A stretch of 38,828 nucleotides of DNA, taken from NCBI RefSeq assembly GCF_024623785.1, contig NZ_JANKBZ010000057.1, positions 1 to 38,828 on the forward strand, written 5' to 3'. The notes below the pieces were generated by a model. The model saw nothing but the letters and a program-made list of their open reading frames with translations. It was not told the origin of the DNA and did no database searches. Within the stretch, counting starts at the first letter, position 1; each line of letters begins with the position of its first letter. A program made the position numbers and the translations under genes. This document shows, one piece after another, positions 8,109 to 15,780 of the stretch. This DNA comes from Archangium lipolyticum (GTDB lineage: Bacteria; Myxococcota; Myxococcia; Myxococcales; Myxococcaceae).

Positions 8109-10361
8109 CTACCGGCCGCCGCAGCTCGACTGACCGGCGGTCGAAGTGGCCTCGCTCTTCTGCGCCTCGGTCATGAGGGCCAGCTTGACCAGCGACTGGC
8201 TCGACTGCGCGACACACGAGACGTACTGGCCATGGTTCTTCCACGCCACCGACGAACCGCGCGGGCCGGCGCACGGGCAGAGCTGTGCGAGGGAGCAGCC
8301 GGTCGCCGGGTCGATGAACGGGGAGCCCAACACCGTCACCGCGCAGATATCGGCGGTGTCACCGACGCCGTCGTTGTCGTCGTCCGCATCGCAGGTATCA
8401 CCCTGCGTGTCACCGTCGAAGTTCGACTGGCTGCTGTTCGCGACGAAGGAGCAGTTGTCGCCCGCGTCGCTCACGCCGTCATTGTCGTCGTCCGCGTCGC
8501 AGACATCGCCCTGACCGTCGCTGTCGTTGTTGGCCTGGTCGGCATTGACGATGACCGCGCAGTTGTCATTGCCGTTGTCCACGGTGTCACCATCCATGTC
8601 GGCATCACACACGTCTCCCTGACCGTCCCGGTCGAGGTCGTTCTGGGTCGCATTGGTGGTGGTGGTGCAGTTGTCGGAGCGGTTCGACACGCCGTCACCG
8701 TCCATGTCGCCGTCGCAGACATCGCCCTGCCCGTCGAAATCCATGTCCCACTGATCCGCGTTGGCCACCGCCGCGCAGTTGTCGAGCGCGTTCTGCACGG
8801 TATCGCCATCGAGATCCGGGTCGCACACGTCGCCGAGCGAATCGTTGTCGGTGTTGGCCTGGTCGGCATTTTCCACCAGGGCGCAGTTGTCGGAAGCATC
8901 GCCCACGGTGTCGTTGTCATCGTCCGAGTCGCAGGCATTGCCCTGTCCGTCATCGTCCGTGTTGAGCTGGTCCTTGTTGGACAGCACGGGGCAATTGTCC
9001 GAGGCGTCGAGGAGCGTGTCATTGTCATCGTCGGCGTCGCACACATCGCCCTGGGCGTCACCGTCCAGGTTGGACTGGTCGGTGTTGGCCATGCGAGCGC
9101 AGTTGTCGCTGCTGTCGGCGATGGCGTCGTTGTCATCGTCCGCATCGCACGCATCGCCGAGGCTGTCGGTGTCCAGGTCCGACTGGTCGTTGGGGACCGT
9201 CGAGCAGTTGTCCGTGGTGTCCGGGGTGCCGTCGTTGTCGTCGTCGGCGTCGCAGGCGTCGCCCGCGCCATCGCCATCCAGGTCCGCCTGGTCATTCGGG
9301 GTGCTGGGGCAGTTGTCCGCGGCATCGAGCAGGCCATCGCTGTCGTCGTCGCCGTCGCAGACGTCACCCTGGCCATCGGAGTCGATGTCGGACTGGCTGC
9401 TGTTGGAGGTCACGGCGCAATTGTCATGGCCGTCCGCCACGCCGTCGTTGTCGTCGTCGTTGTCACAGATGTCGCCCTGGTGGTCGGCGTCGTTGTCGGC
9501 CTGATCGACGTTCGAGAGCAGCGCGCAGTTGTCGCTCGTATCCACGACGGAGTCATTGTCGTCGTCGGCGTCGCAGGCATCGCCGGTGGCATCGCCGTCG
9601 TTGTTGGCCTGATCGGCGTTGGCCACGGCCTTGCAGTTGTCATTCGTGTCCGGGATGCCGTCGTTGTCCGCGTCAAGGGACTCGAGCGTGCAGATGGCCG
9701 AGCAGCCATCGCCGCCCGCCTTGTTGCCGTCATCGCACTGCTCGCTTCCCTGCACGATTCCGTTGCCGCACACGATCCCTTCACAGACGTCGCCCTGGCC
9801 GTTGCCGTTCGCGTCGGTCTGCGCCGGGTTGTAGTCGTTCGGGCAATTGTCGACGTTGGCGCATTTGCCGTCCTGGTCACCGTCATTGGCGGCGTCCAGG
9901 GGGCACGAGTCGACTTCATTGCAGGTGCCGTCGAAGTCGGCGTCCGCACAGGAGCCACCGCCAAAGGTCAGGGCGGGAAAGCTGCAATACGGGGCCTGGA
10001 TGGCCGTTGTCGCATCGAAAGTGATTGCGTGGGACGAGGATGAGAAGGCGCTCGTGAAGGTCTGGTAGAAGGCCACTGGCTGCGTGTTGTTCGGGCACTT
10101 CCAACACTGCACATCGGCGGGCAGCTGCGACGCCTGGATGAGGCCAGAGAAGGGATAGCCAAATTCATCAAGGATGATCTTGCCAGTCGGCTGCGTGGTC
10201 TCGGTGTGGTAGGTCCCCGCGTAGAACGTCGTCACACCACCCGAGTCGCGCCAGCAGATCTCCGTCGTGTGCGCGCTCGCGGCAGCCGGGACCATCAGCG
10301 TCATGGTGCCGAGCAGCGCGAGGGTCCAAGGGGGGGATGAAAAGAGTCGTTTCAGGGACAT
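8109..10361 (-). CDS. Secreted thrombospondin type 3 repeat protein
   Basis: This 750-residue exported protein has a signal peptide of about 30 residues (hydrophobic TLALLGTMTLMVP, then AAASA). Next is a roughly 105-residue N-terminal domain (TEICWRDSGGVTTFYAGTYH, two CxxC-like Cys pairs) that I do not recognise. A Cys-rich myxococcal repeat follows (CGNGIVQGSEQCDDGN...GDGC). Twelve complete and one incomplete TSP3 repeats then run to near the end, each with DxDxDG(V)xD...DNC spacing, which binds Ca2+ and forms a stiff rod. The C-terminal 55 residues (LCPCAGPRGSSVAWKNHGQY) form a small Cys-containing cap. The ATG at 10361 places the signal peptide at the N-terminus. It likely works as a calcium-stabilised surface or matrix protein; no partner gene is adjacent. 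Repeat-rich DNA here makes assembly errors possible. Confidence 0.88.
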   Translation of the reverse strand: MSLKRLFSSPPWTLALLGTMTLMVPAAASAHTTEICWRDSGGVTTFYAGTYHTETTQPTGKIILDEFGYPFSGLIQASQLPADVQCWKCPNNTQPVAFYQTFTSAFSSSSHAITFDATTAIQAPYCSFPALTFGGGSCADADFDGTCNEVDSCPLDAANDGDQDGKCANVDNCPNDYNPAQTDANGNGQGDVCEGIVCGNGIVQGSEQCDDGNKAGGDGCSAICTLESLDADNDGIPDTNDNCKAVANADQANNDGDATGDACDADDDNDSVVDTSDNCALLSNVDQADNDADHQGDICDNDDDNDGVADGHDNCAVTSNSSQSDIDSDGQGDVCDGDDDSDGLLDAADNCPSTPNDQADLDGDGAGDACDADDDNDGTPDTTDNCSTVPNDQSDLDTDSLGDACDADDDNDAIADSSDNCARMANTDQSNLDGDAQGDVCDADDDNDTLLDASDNCPVLSNKDQLNTDDDGQGNACDSDDDNDTVGDASDNCALVENADQANTDNDSLGDVCDPDLDGDTVQNALDNCAAVANADQWDMDFDGQGDVCDGDMDGDGVSNRSDNCTTTTNATQNDLDRDGQGDVCDADMDGDTVDNGNDNCAVIVNADQANNDSDGQGDVCDADDDNDGVSDAGDNCSFVANSSQSNFDGDTQGDTCDADDDNDGVGDTADICAVTVLGSPFIDPATGCSLAQLCPCAGPRGSSVAWKNHGQYVSCVAQSSQSLVKLALMTEAQKSEATSTAGQSSCGGR
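8350..9680 (-). repeat. Tandem TSP3 coding repeats, about 12 units
   Basis: The DNA alternates GTCGTTGTCGTCGTC-type Asp-rich blocks with GCAGTTGTC (DNC) blocks at a period of roughly 105-111 bases. Units differ enough at third positions and in the variable segment to indicate old duplications. Translated units follow DADDDNDxxxDxxDNC, then a variable segment, then a D(G/S)QGDVC-type end. Confidence 0.8.
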
Positions 10362-10798
10362 GGTTCTCCTGGGAAGGGGATGTTCGTCCGAGCTGAACTC
10401 ACAAAAGCTGTTGAGCTGGAGCAGTCAGCACGGGATGCAGCGCCTGCCTGACAGTCAGGCAGATGTTGGACATGGCGCTGCTCAACAGCCGTACCAACCC
10501 CGGCAATTCCAAGGGGAAATTCAACAGCCTCACAGGGCTGGCCATGTCGTCGCCATGATGGTGTTATTTTTGAAGGCAAACATTTTCATCGCCAACCAAC
10601 AGGACGATCGACAACGGGCAGCGGTAGGCGCCCGCTCGCCAGGCTACTACATAGCGGCCGGGCAGAAGGCCCTCCGTGCCGGGCCCGTGGGCTGTGACGG
10701 CTTGAGCCTCGACACCCCGCGGCCTTGACCGGCGCTCCACACTTCCTCAACAACTCCCCGGCAAGGTGTTCCCTGTCAGTTCAACCGAGGGGGAACCC
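10362..10798. other. Divergent promoter region of TSP3 and helical-protein genes
   Basis: This is 437 bases without a gene, holding the upstream regions of two divergent genes. It includes a patch poorer in GC than its surroundings (about 10555-10600, GTTATTTTTGAAGG) and the 19-base palindrome listed separately. A looser inverted pair (GCTGTTGAGC near 10404 and GCTCAACAGC near 10486) brackets the palindrome. No open frame here resembles a protein. Confidence 0.5.
10444..10462. promoter_or_regulatory. Perfect 19-base palindrome, candidate operator
   Basis: CTGCCTGAC A GTCAGGCAG is a perfect 9-base inverted repeat around one central base, 83 bases upstream of the TSP3 gene start. Its size and position suit a dimeric repressor or activator site for that gene. 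The regulator is unknown. Confidence 0.4.
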
Positions 10799-11758
10799 AT
10801 GTCGAGCATCGGCAAGTCGTTCAAGAAGGCATTCAAGAAGGTCAAGAAGACCACCAAGAAGGCGGTCAACAAGGTCGCCGACACCACCAAGGACGTCGCT
10901 GACAAGACGGCCAACGCCGTCACCGGTGCGGCCCAGACGGTGTCGAACGAGGTGGGTCGTGAAGCCCAGGAGCTGGCGCGCGACGTGGAGCAGCTGACGC
11001 GGGACACCGCCCGGTTCGCCGAGAAGGCCTATGCCGAGGCACTGGAGGCCGGGGAGGCCGCCTGGGACGCGACCGTCGAGCTCACGGAGCGCTTCCTGAC
11101 GGACGCGCTGGCCGAGCTCGCCGAGGAACTGGCCGAGGACATCTGCCGCGACCACCGCAAGCTCATCGAGTGCATGGTCGAGACGGGGCACGAGCTGCTG
11201 AAGGACCCCGCCAGCCGCAAGGACGTGGAGCGGCTCCTCGACGCCGCCGCCCACAAGCGGAGGGATGAGAAGACCGAGAAGACCACCGACTCGCTGTCGA
11301 AGAACAAGTCGATGAACCGCCTGGGGGCCGAGGCCCGGGGAAAGGATCTCATCACCCTCTCCGTCGGCACCGGCGGCGGCGCGGCCTTCATGGCTGGCGC
11401 CGAGGGCAGTGTCGGCTTCGCCTACGACTATCCGAACAAGAAGCAGCTGCGCGGGTACTTCGGCGTGGGTGGGGTGTCAGGCTTTTCGATCGGCACGTCG
11501 ATGGCCCTCCAGATTGGCGCGTGGGGGAGCATGCCATCCAATCTCGACGGCCCCTATCTGGCGGTGGCCGTGGAGCTCTACGTCAAGGGCGGTGGCGGCA
11601 TCCAGGTCGTCTTCTCCCTGCCCACTTCGGAGAGTGATTGGCTGGATTTCGCCAAGGGGGGAAAGCTCAAGCTCAAGCTCGCCGGCCTCGTCGTGTCCAT
11701 GGGGGGCGGAGGCGAGTTCAGCGCCTCGGTCAGCGCTGGCTACACCTGGGTGTACTGA
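10799..11758 (+). CDS. Lys-rich helical protein with beta-rich C-terminal domain, unknown function
   Basis: This protein has 319 residues. The N-terminal ~130 residues are a charged amphipathic helix built from short K/A/T/D repeats (SFKKAFKKVKKTTKKAVNKV, ADTTKDVADKTANAV), reminiscent of LEA or apolipoprotein-like helices. A second helical section (ELAEELAEDICRDHRKLIEC) follows. The last ~130 residues are Gly-rich and beta-like (SVGTGGGAAFMAGAEGSVGF) and end in an aromatic YTWVY. There is no signal peptide. The start is the ATG at 10799, preceded by GAGGGGGAA; an upstream in-frame ATG at 10766 is less likely. It lies 23 bases before an exported NlpC/P60 gene and may share its transcript. I do not recognise the family. 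Surface or lipid binding by the helix, and a barrel- or lectin-like C-terminal fold, are guesses. Confidence 0.7.
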   Translation: MSSIGKSFKKAFKKVKKTTKKAVNKVADTTKDVADKTANAVTGAAQTVSNEVGREAQELARDVEQLTRDTARFAEKAYAEALEAGEAAWDATVELTERFLTDALAELAEELAEDICRDHRKLIECMVETGHELLKDPASRKDVERLLDAAAHKRRDEKTEKTTDSLSKNKSMNRLGAEARGKDLITLSVGTGGGAAFMAGAEGSVGFAYDYPNKKQLRGYFGVGGVSGFSIGTSMALQIGAWGSMPSNLDGPYLAVAVELYVKGGGGIQVVFSLPTSESDWLDFAKGGKLKLKLAGLVVSMGGGGEFSASVSAGYTWVY

Positions 11759-11781
11759 CCTCGCGACGCTGGAGAACCGCC

Positions 11782-13290
11782 TTGCATCCACGAATCGCAA
11801 TCACGCGTCGCGGCATGTCGCGCGCCTTGCCATGGCTCATCGCCTCGCTCCAGCTCGTGCCCGTGTCCGCGCGGGCCCTGGGCCGGGAGGAGGTGATGGC
11901 GGAGGCCGCCCGGTTCGCGCAGCACCCCTGGGAGATGCGCGCCGCCAACCAGAAGGGGACCTGCCCGGGGGAGTACCGCAGTGACCATGCCCTCGGGAAA
12001 CAGATCGGTGTCCCCTATGCCTGGGGCGGCTCGATGGACCTGGCCGAGTTCGATCGGCGCATCGGCGCGGGGCAGGCCGCTGGCAGCCACAGCGGCGACG
12101 GCATCCTGACGTGTGTCGCGGGAGTCGACTGCTCGGGCTTCATCTCCCGGGTGTGGCGGCTCGCGAAACGCGAGTCCACTTCCACCCTCGGCACCGTGAC
12201 CCGCCCCATCACGCTCGAGGAGTTGCTGCCCGGCGATGCCCTCAACAAGGCGGGCAAGCACGTCGTGCTCTTCGCCGGGACCCGTGCCGATGGCAAGCCG
12301 ATCATCTACGAGGCCTCCGGCAGCGCCTCACGCGTGCGGATGGCGACTCCGAGCTGGTCGTATCTCGCCGGCTATGTGCCCATCCGGTACCCGGGCATCG
12401 AGGACACGCCCGCGGTGGCCTCCGCGGCGCCTGCTCCGGCGCCCGCGGCTCCTCCCACGGCCACCACCGCGCCCCAGGTGGTTCTGGCCTCGGCCACCCC
12501 CGCGGCCCGTGGGCCGGCCACTGCCCGGCTCTCGCTGCGCTACGGTGTCGACGTGGGCTTCACGCCCGCGTCGGAGGACGCGCAGTCCATGGGCCCCGAC
12601 TACCTGGCGGCGGGTCCGAAGGGGACCGTCGCCCTCTATGACCGGGTCCGCCGCCGGGTCTTGGTCCTCGGACGGGAAGGGGTGCGCGGCGCCTTCGATG
12701 CCGGGCTCGCCGATGGCCTGGGCTTCACCCGGCAGGGCGAGCTCATCGTCATGGATGGCACCCGGCACCAGCTTCGTCTCCACCGCATCAGTGGGGAGCT
12801 GCTGCGCACCGTCGACATCCCGCGCGAGGGCCTCCTGGGAGCGCTCACTCTCGATGACGGCGTCCTCCTCGCCACTTCACCGGAGGGCGAGCAGAAGGTC
12901 ATCGCCGAGCTGGTCAACGGAAAGCCGCAGCGGCCGCGCAAGAGCGTGGACCTCTCCCAGCAGCAGGTGTTGCGCTGGAAGGAGGGTGTCGGGGGAGGGC
13001 GGATCGCGGAGGTAGGCGGTGAGACCCTCACCCTTCCGGAAAAGGCCCGCGTCTCGGCCCGGCGGCTCGGGACGTGGATCGAGCTGGTGATTGCCACCAG
13101 CGATGCGGGAGGGACCCGGGTCGAGGTGAAGCGCACCCTGCGCCGGCGGGGACAGGTGGTGACCCTCCCCGATGCCACGCGCGGCGCCTACACGCCGATC
13201 GCCGACCTGGCCGTCGACCCGGACGGCGCCATCGTCTACCTCGAGCCCGGAGCCCAGGAGGTCTCCCTGACCTGGCTCGATGCCGGATGA
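11782..13290 (+). CDS. Exported NlpC/P60-type peptidase with C-terminal beta-propeller-like region
   Basis: This 502-residue protein starts with a signal peptide (WLIASLQLVPVSARA). Residues 70-200 form a divergent NlpC/P60 domain: YAWGGSMDLAEF, catalytic Cys117 in GVDCSGFISRVW, and His160 in AGKHVVLFAG. Such enzymes usually cut peptide bonds in cell-wall muropeptides. An Ala/Pro-rich linker (about 215-245) follows, then ~250 residues of repeating beta segments with NHL/propeller-like phrasing (GPKGTVALYDRVRRRVLVLG, QGELIVMDGTRHQLRLH). I chose TTG 11782 because GGAG lies 7 bases upstream; the ATG at 11815 also leaves an intact signal peptide. It sits 23 bases after the helical-protein gene and is followed 48 bases later by a two-component pair. 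Confidence 0.8.
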   Translation: MHPRIAITRRGMSRALPWLIASLQLVPVSARALGREEVMAEAARFAQHPWEMRAANQKGTCPGEYRSDHALGKQIGVPYAWGGSMDLAEFDRRIGAGQAAGSHSGDGILTCVAGVDCSGFISRVWRLAKRESTSTLGTVTRPITLEELLPGDALNKAGKHVVLFAGTRADGKPIIYEASGSASRVRMATPSWSYLAGYVPIRYPGIEDTPAVASAAPAPAPAAPPTATTAPQVVLASATPAARGPATARLSLRYGVDVGFTPASEDAQSMGPDYLAAGPKGTVALYDRVRRRVLVLGREGVRGAFDAGLADGLGFTRQGELIVMDGTRHQLRLHRISGELLRTVDIPREGLLGALTLDDGVLLATSPEGEQKVIAELVNGKPQRPRKSVDLSQQQVLRWKEGVGGGRIAEVGGETLTLPEKARVSARRLGTWIELVIATSDAGGTRVEVKRTLRRRGQVVTLPDATRGAYTPIADLAVDPDGAIVYLEPGAQEVSLTWLDAG

Positions 13291-13338
13291 CGCGGATGCG
13301 ATACTGGGGCGCCACGCGCCCTGGGAGGAGCCCTCTCG

Positions 13339-14031
13339 ATGAGCAGCAACACCGGTCCCATCCTGGTCGTGGAGGATGATCCCCCCATCGCCGCCGGCCT
13401 CGTGCGCGGGCTGAAGCTGGCGGGTTTCCAGGTGACGCTCGCGACGGACGGACGGCTCGCGCTCGAAGCGGCGGAGCGGGAGCGGCCCGTCCTGGTGGTG
13501 CTCGATCTCAACCTTCCGGAGCGGGATGGTTTCGAGCTGCTCGAGGCCTGGCGGACGCGGCTGCGCGTTCCCATCATCGTCCTCACCGCGCGCCAGGAGC
13601 TCGAGGCCCGGTTGCGCTCCTTCGGCCTGGGGGCCGCGGACTACCTCTCCAAGCCCTTCTGGATGGAGGAGCTGGTCGCTCGCATCCGGGCGCGGCTGCG
13701 ACTCGTGGACGAGGGCCCGCGGCGCGTGCTGCGCTGGGACGACATCACCCTGGACCTGGAGGCCCGGGTGGTGAGCCGCGAGGGACTGGGCCCGCTCTCG
13801 TTCACGCGCCACGAGTTCGATGTGCTGCTCTACCTCGCCGAGCGCCCGGGCCGCTCCCTCACCCGGGAGCAGATCGGCACCCAGGCGCTGCCCGCCAACG
13901 AGGATCGGGACGAGCGGACGGTGGACTCCCACATCGCGAGGATCCGCAAGAAGCTCGGGCCGGCGGGAGGGCGCCTCAAGACGGCCTGGGGAATTGGCTA
14001 CCGCTTCGAGCCGCCGGAGCGCGCACCATGA
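13339..14031 (+). CDS. OmpR/PhoB-family response regulator
   Basis: This 230-residue transcription factor has a receiver domain with acidic pocket ILVVEDD, phosphoacceptor Asp56 (VVLDLNLPERDG), switch Thr in IIVLTARQ and Lys105 (DYLSKPFW). The winged-helix output domain has LSFTRHEFDVLLYLAERPG and the recognition region DERTVDSHIARIRKKLG. GGGAGGAG precedes the ATG. Its stop overlaps the start of the histidine kinase gene (ATGA at 14028-14031), so the two form one operon and almost certainly one signalling pair. The target is unknown; the exported NlpC/P60 gene just upstream is a candidate by position only. Confidence 0.93.
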   Translation: MSSNTGPILVVEDDPPIAAGLVRGLKLAGFQVTLATDGRLALEAAERERPVLVVLDLNLPERDGFELLEAWRTRLRVPIIVLTARQELEARLRSFGLGAADYLSKPFWMEELVARIRARLRLVDEGPRRVLRWDDITLDLEARVVSREGLGPLSFTRHEFDVLLYLAERPGRSLTREQIGTQALPANEDRDERTVDSHIARIRKKLGPAGGRLKTAWGIGYRFEPPERAP

Positions 14032-15422
14032 AGCTCTGGAGGAGCCTGGGCCTGCGCATCCTCGTCGCGGCGGCCGTAATGGGGTTGCTCGCGACGCTCG
14101 GCTCCTCGTACCAGGCCTTCCTGGCGGGCGGAACGCTCGCCATCCGCATCAGCTCGCGGACCTTTGGCGAGGCCATTCTGAGGGAACATGGCGAGGCCTG
14201 CCGCTCGTCACCGGAGGGCTGGTCCTTCCGGACGCGCGACGGCGTGGTGCTGGAGGCCTTCGACGTCGCGGACACCTCGGGCAGGCGCCCATCGCCCGAG
14301 CTCCTCGAGCGCATGCGTGAGGGCGAGGAGCAGCCCGTCATCTTCTACTTCCCACTCTTCGACAGGAGTGCCACGTGGGGTGGGGCCACGCTGTTCCGGG
14401 TGGGGGAGGGTGGACCCTGTAGCCTCATCGAGTGCCGGTGGCCGCTCTTCGGCGAGCGTTACCGGGAGGGCCGGTGGATGTTCCTGGCGGCCGTGCTCAG
14501 CTCGTCCCTCATGGCGGCGCTGTGTACCTTCGTCGTCATCGCCCCGCTGCTGCGGCGGTTCCGCCGGCTGCACCAGGCGGCGGGCGGTATTGGCGGTACG
14601 GCCTATGCGTCGGCGGGGGACGAGACTCCCGACGAGCTGGGCGAGCTGTCCCGGGTGCTGGACGCCACCCATGGCCGTGTGCTGGCGGACGCGGCCCGGA
14701 TCGAGACCCAGAAGCACGCGTTGGAGCGGCACCTGGCGGACGTGGCGCATGACCTGAAGACGCCCATCGCCTCGCTGCAGCTGGCGCTCGAGCTCGCGTC
14801 GGCGGGGCCCGCCGAGGCGGTCTCCGAGCTGCTGGTGCAGGGCCTCGAGGACACCGTCTACCTGACGGCGCTCGTGGAGAACCTCCGCCTGGCGTGTCAG
14901 CTGGGCGAGGGGGTGGATCCGCTGGCGGGGGAGCCGCGGGTGGAGCTCGGACAGACGCTCGAGCGGGTCGTGCGGCGGCTCGGCTTGCTGGCGCGGCGGA
15001 GGGAGCTGTCCCTGGAGGCCGCGCGGCCGGACGAGAACGTCTGGGTGCGCTGCAACCCGACGATGATGGAGCAGGCCATCGTCAACCTGGTGCACAACGC
15101 CCTCACGCATGGGAACAAGGAGGGCCACGTGGTCATCGTGCTCGAGCCCGAGGGGGCCGAGCGCTTCCGGCTGACCGTGCTCGACGATGGCCCGGGGCTG
15201 TCGCCGGCCGAGCTGGAGCACCTGGGGGAGCGCTCGTTCCGCTCGGCGGACGCCCGGCGGAGGGATCCGCGCGGGAGCGGGTTGGGGGTGGCCATCGTGC
15301 GCGAGCTGTGCCGGCGCGTGGGGTTCGGGCTCACGTTCAGCGCCAACGCACCTCATGGCCTGAAGGTGGTCATCGACGGCGCGCGGGCCGAGCCTCCCTC
15401 CGAATCCCTTGTGCTTCCGTAG
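14028..15422 (+). CDS. Membrane sensor histidine kinase, partner of the OmpR-type regulator
   Basis: This 464-residue kinase has two membrane helices (about 9-28, GLRILVAAAVMGLLATLG, and 151-174, MFLAAVLSSSLMAALCTFVV). They frame a ~120-residue periplasmic sensor containing two Cys (C58, C131/C136 region) that may form a disulfide. A HAMP-like linker leads to HisKA with His241 in ADVAHDLKTPIASLQ, then HATPase_c with N box IVNLVHNALTHG, G1 LDDGPGLS and G2 RGSGLGVAIV. It presumably phosphorylates Asp56 of the regulator encoded by the overlapping upstream gene. Its 3' end overlaps the end of a convergent LysR remnant by about 50 bases. Confidence 0.92.
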   Translation: MKLWRSLGLRILVAAAVMGLLATLGSSYQAFLAGGTLAIRISSRTFGEAILREHGEACRSSPEGWSFRTRDGVVLEAFDVADTSGRRPSPELLERMREGEEQPVIFYFPLFDRSATWGGATLFRVGEGGPCSLIECRWPLFGERYREGRWMFLAAVLSSSLMAALCTFVVIAPLLRRFRRLHQAAGGIGGTAYASAGDETPDELGELSRVLDATHGRVLADAARIETQKHALERHLADVAHDLKTPIASLQLALELASAGPAEAVSELLVQGLEDTVYLTALVENLRLACQLGEGVDPLAGEPRVELGQTLERVVRRLGLLARRRELSLEAARPDENVWVRCNPTMMEQAIVNLVHNALTHGNKEGHVVIVLEPEGAERFRLTVLDDGPGLSPAELEHLGERSFRSADARRRDPRGSGLGVAIVRELCRRVGFGLTFSANAPHGLKVVIDGARAEPPSESLVLP

Positions 15423-15780
15423 CGGCCGTGCCCGGTCGACCCAGCTCCTGGGCGAGGAGCTCGGCGACCAGCCGGACCCGGCGGCTGGTGCGCACGTCCT
15501 GATGCGTGACGAGCCACGTCGGGAAGGTGAGTGGAGGAAGGTCCTTCAGCACGCGGCGGACGGAGGGGTCGGCGTCGCCCACCTCGGAGACCATGATGCC
15601 GATGCCCGCGCCTTCGCGGACGAGCGCCCACTGCACGTGCTGGCTCTGGCTGAGAAGAGACCAGAGCCTGGCTGCCTGGACCTCGTCCGTCGGTTGGAGA
15701 ACGAGGTGCATCCGCGAGGTGTCAGAGGAGCAACGCGCTCCGGGAGAGCCCACCCGGAGGCTCCGAAGCAGGAGTCCGTC
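15370..15780 (-). pseudogene. LysR-type regulator, C-terminal fragment
   Basis: The minus-strand frame encodes about 130 residues, including WALVREGAGIGIMVSEVGDA, VLKDLPPLTFPTWLVTHQDV and RTSRRVRLVAELLAQELG. This is the end of a LysR substrate-binding domain. The helix-turn-helix and the first part of the effector domain (about 170 residues) are missing. The fragment starts abruptly at the stop codon of the kinase-hydrolase fusion gene on the same strand. It is therefore a 5'-deleted relic without DNA-binding ability. A GTG at 15753 could start translation but has no good ribosome site. Confidence 0.7.

Noticed and set aside
8350-9680. CRISPR-like array because of regular spacing
   Set aside because: Repeats are in frame, diverged and encode TSP3 units; there are no identical short repeats with unique spacers.
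8232-10043. Long + strand open frame of about 600 codons opposite the TSP3 gene
   Set aside because: It is the antisense shadow of Asp-rich repeats (Val/Ile-rich low-complexity product) with no signal, motif or ribosome site.
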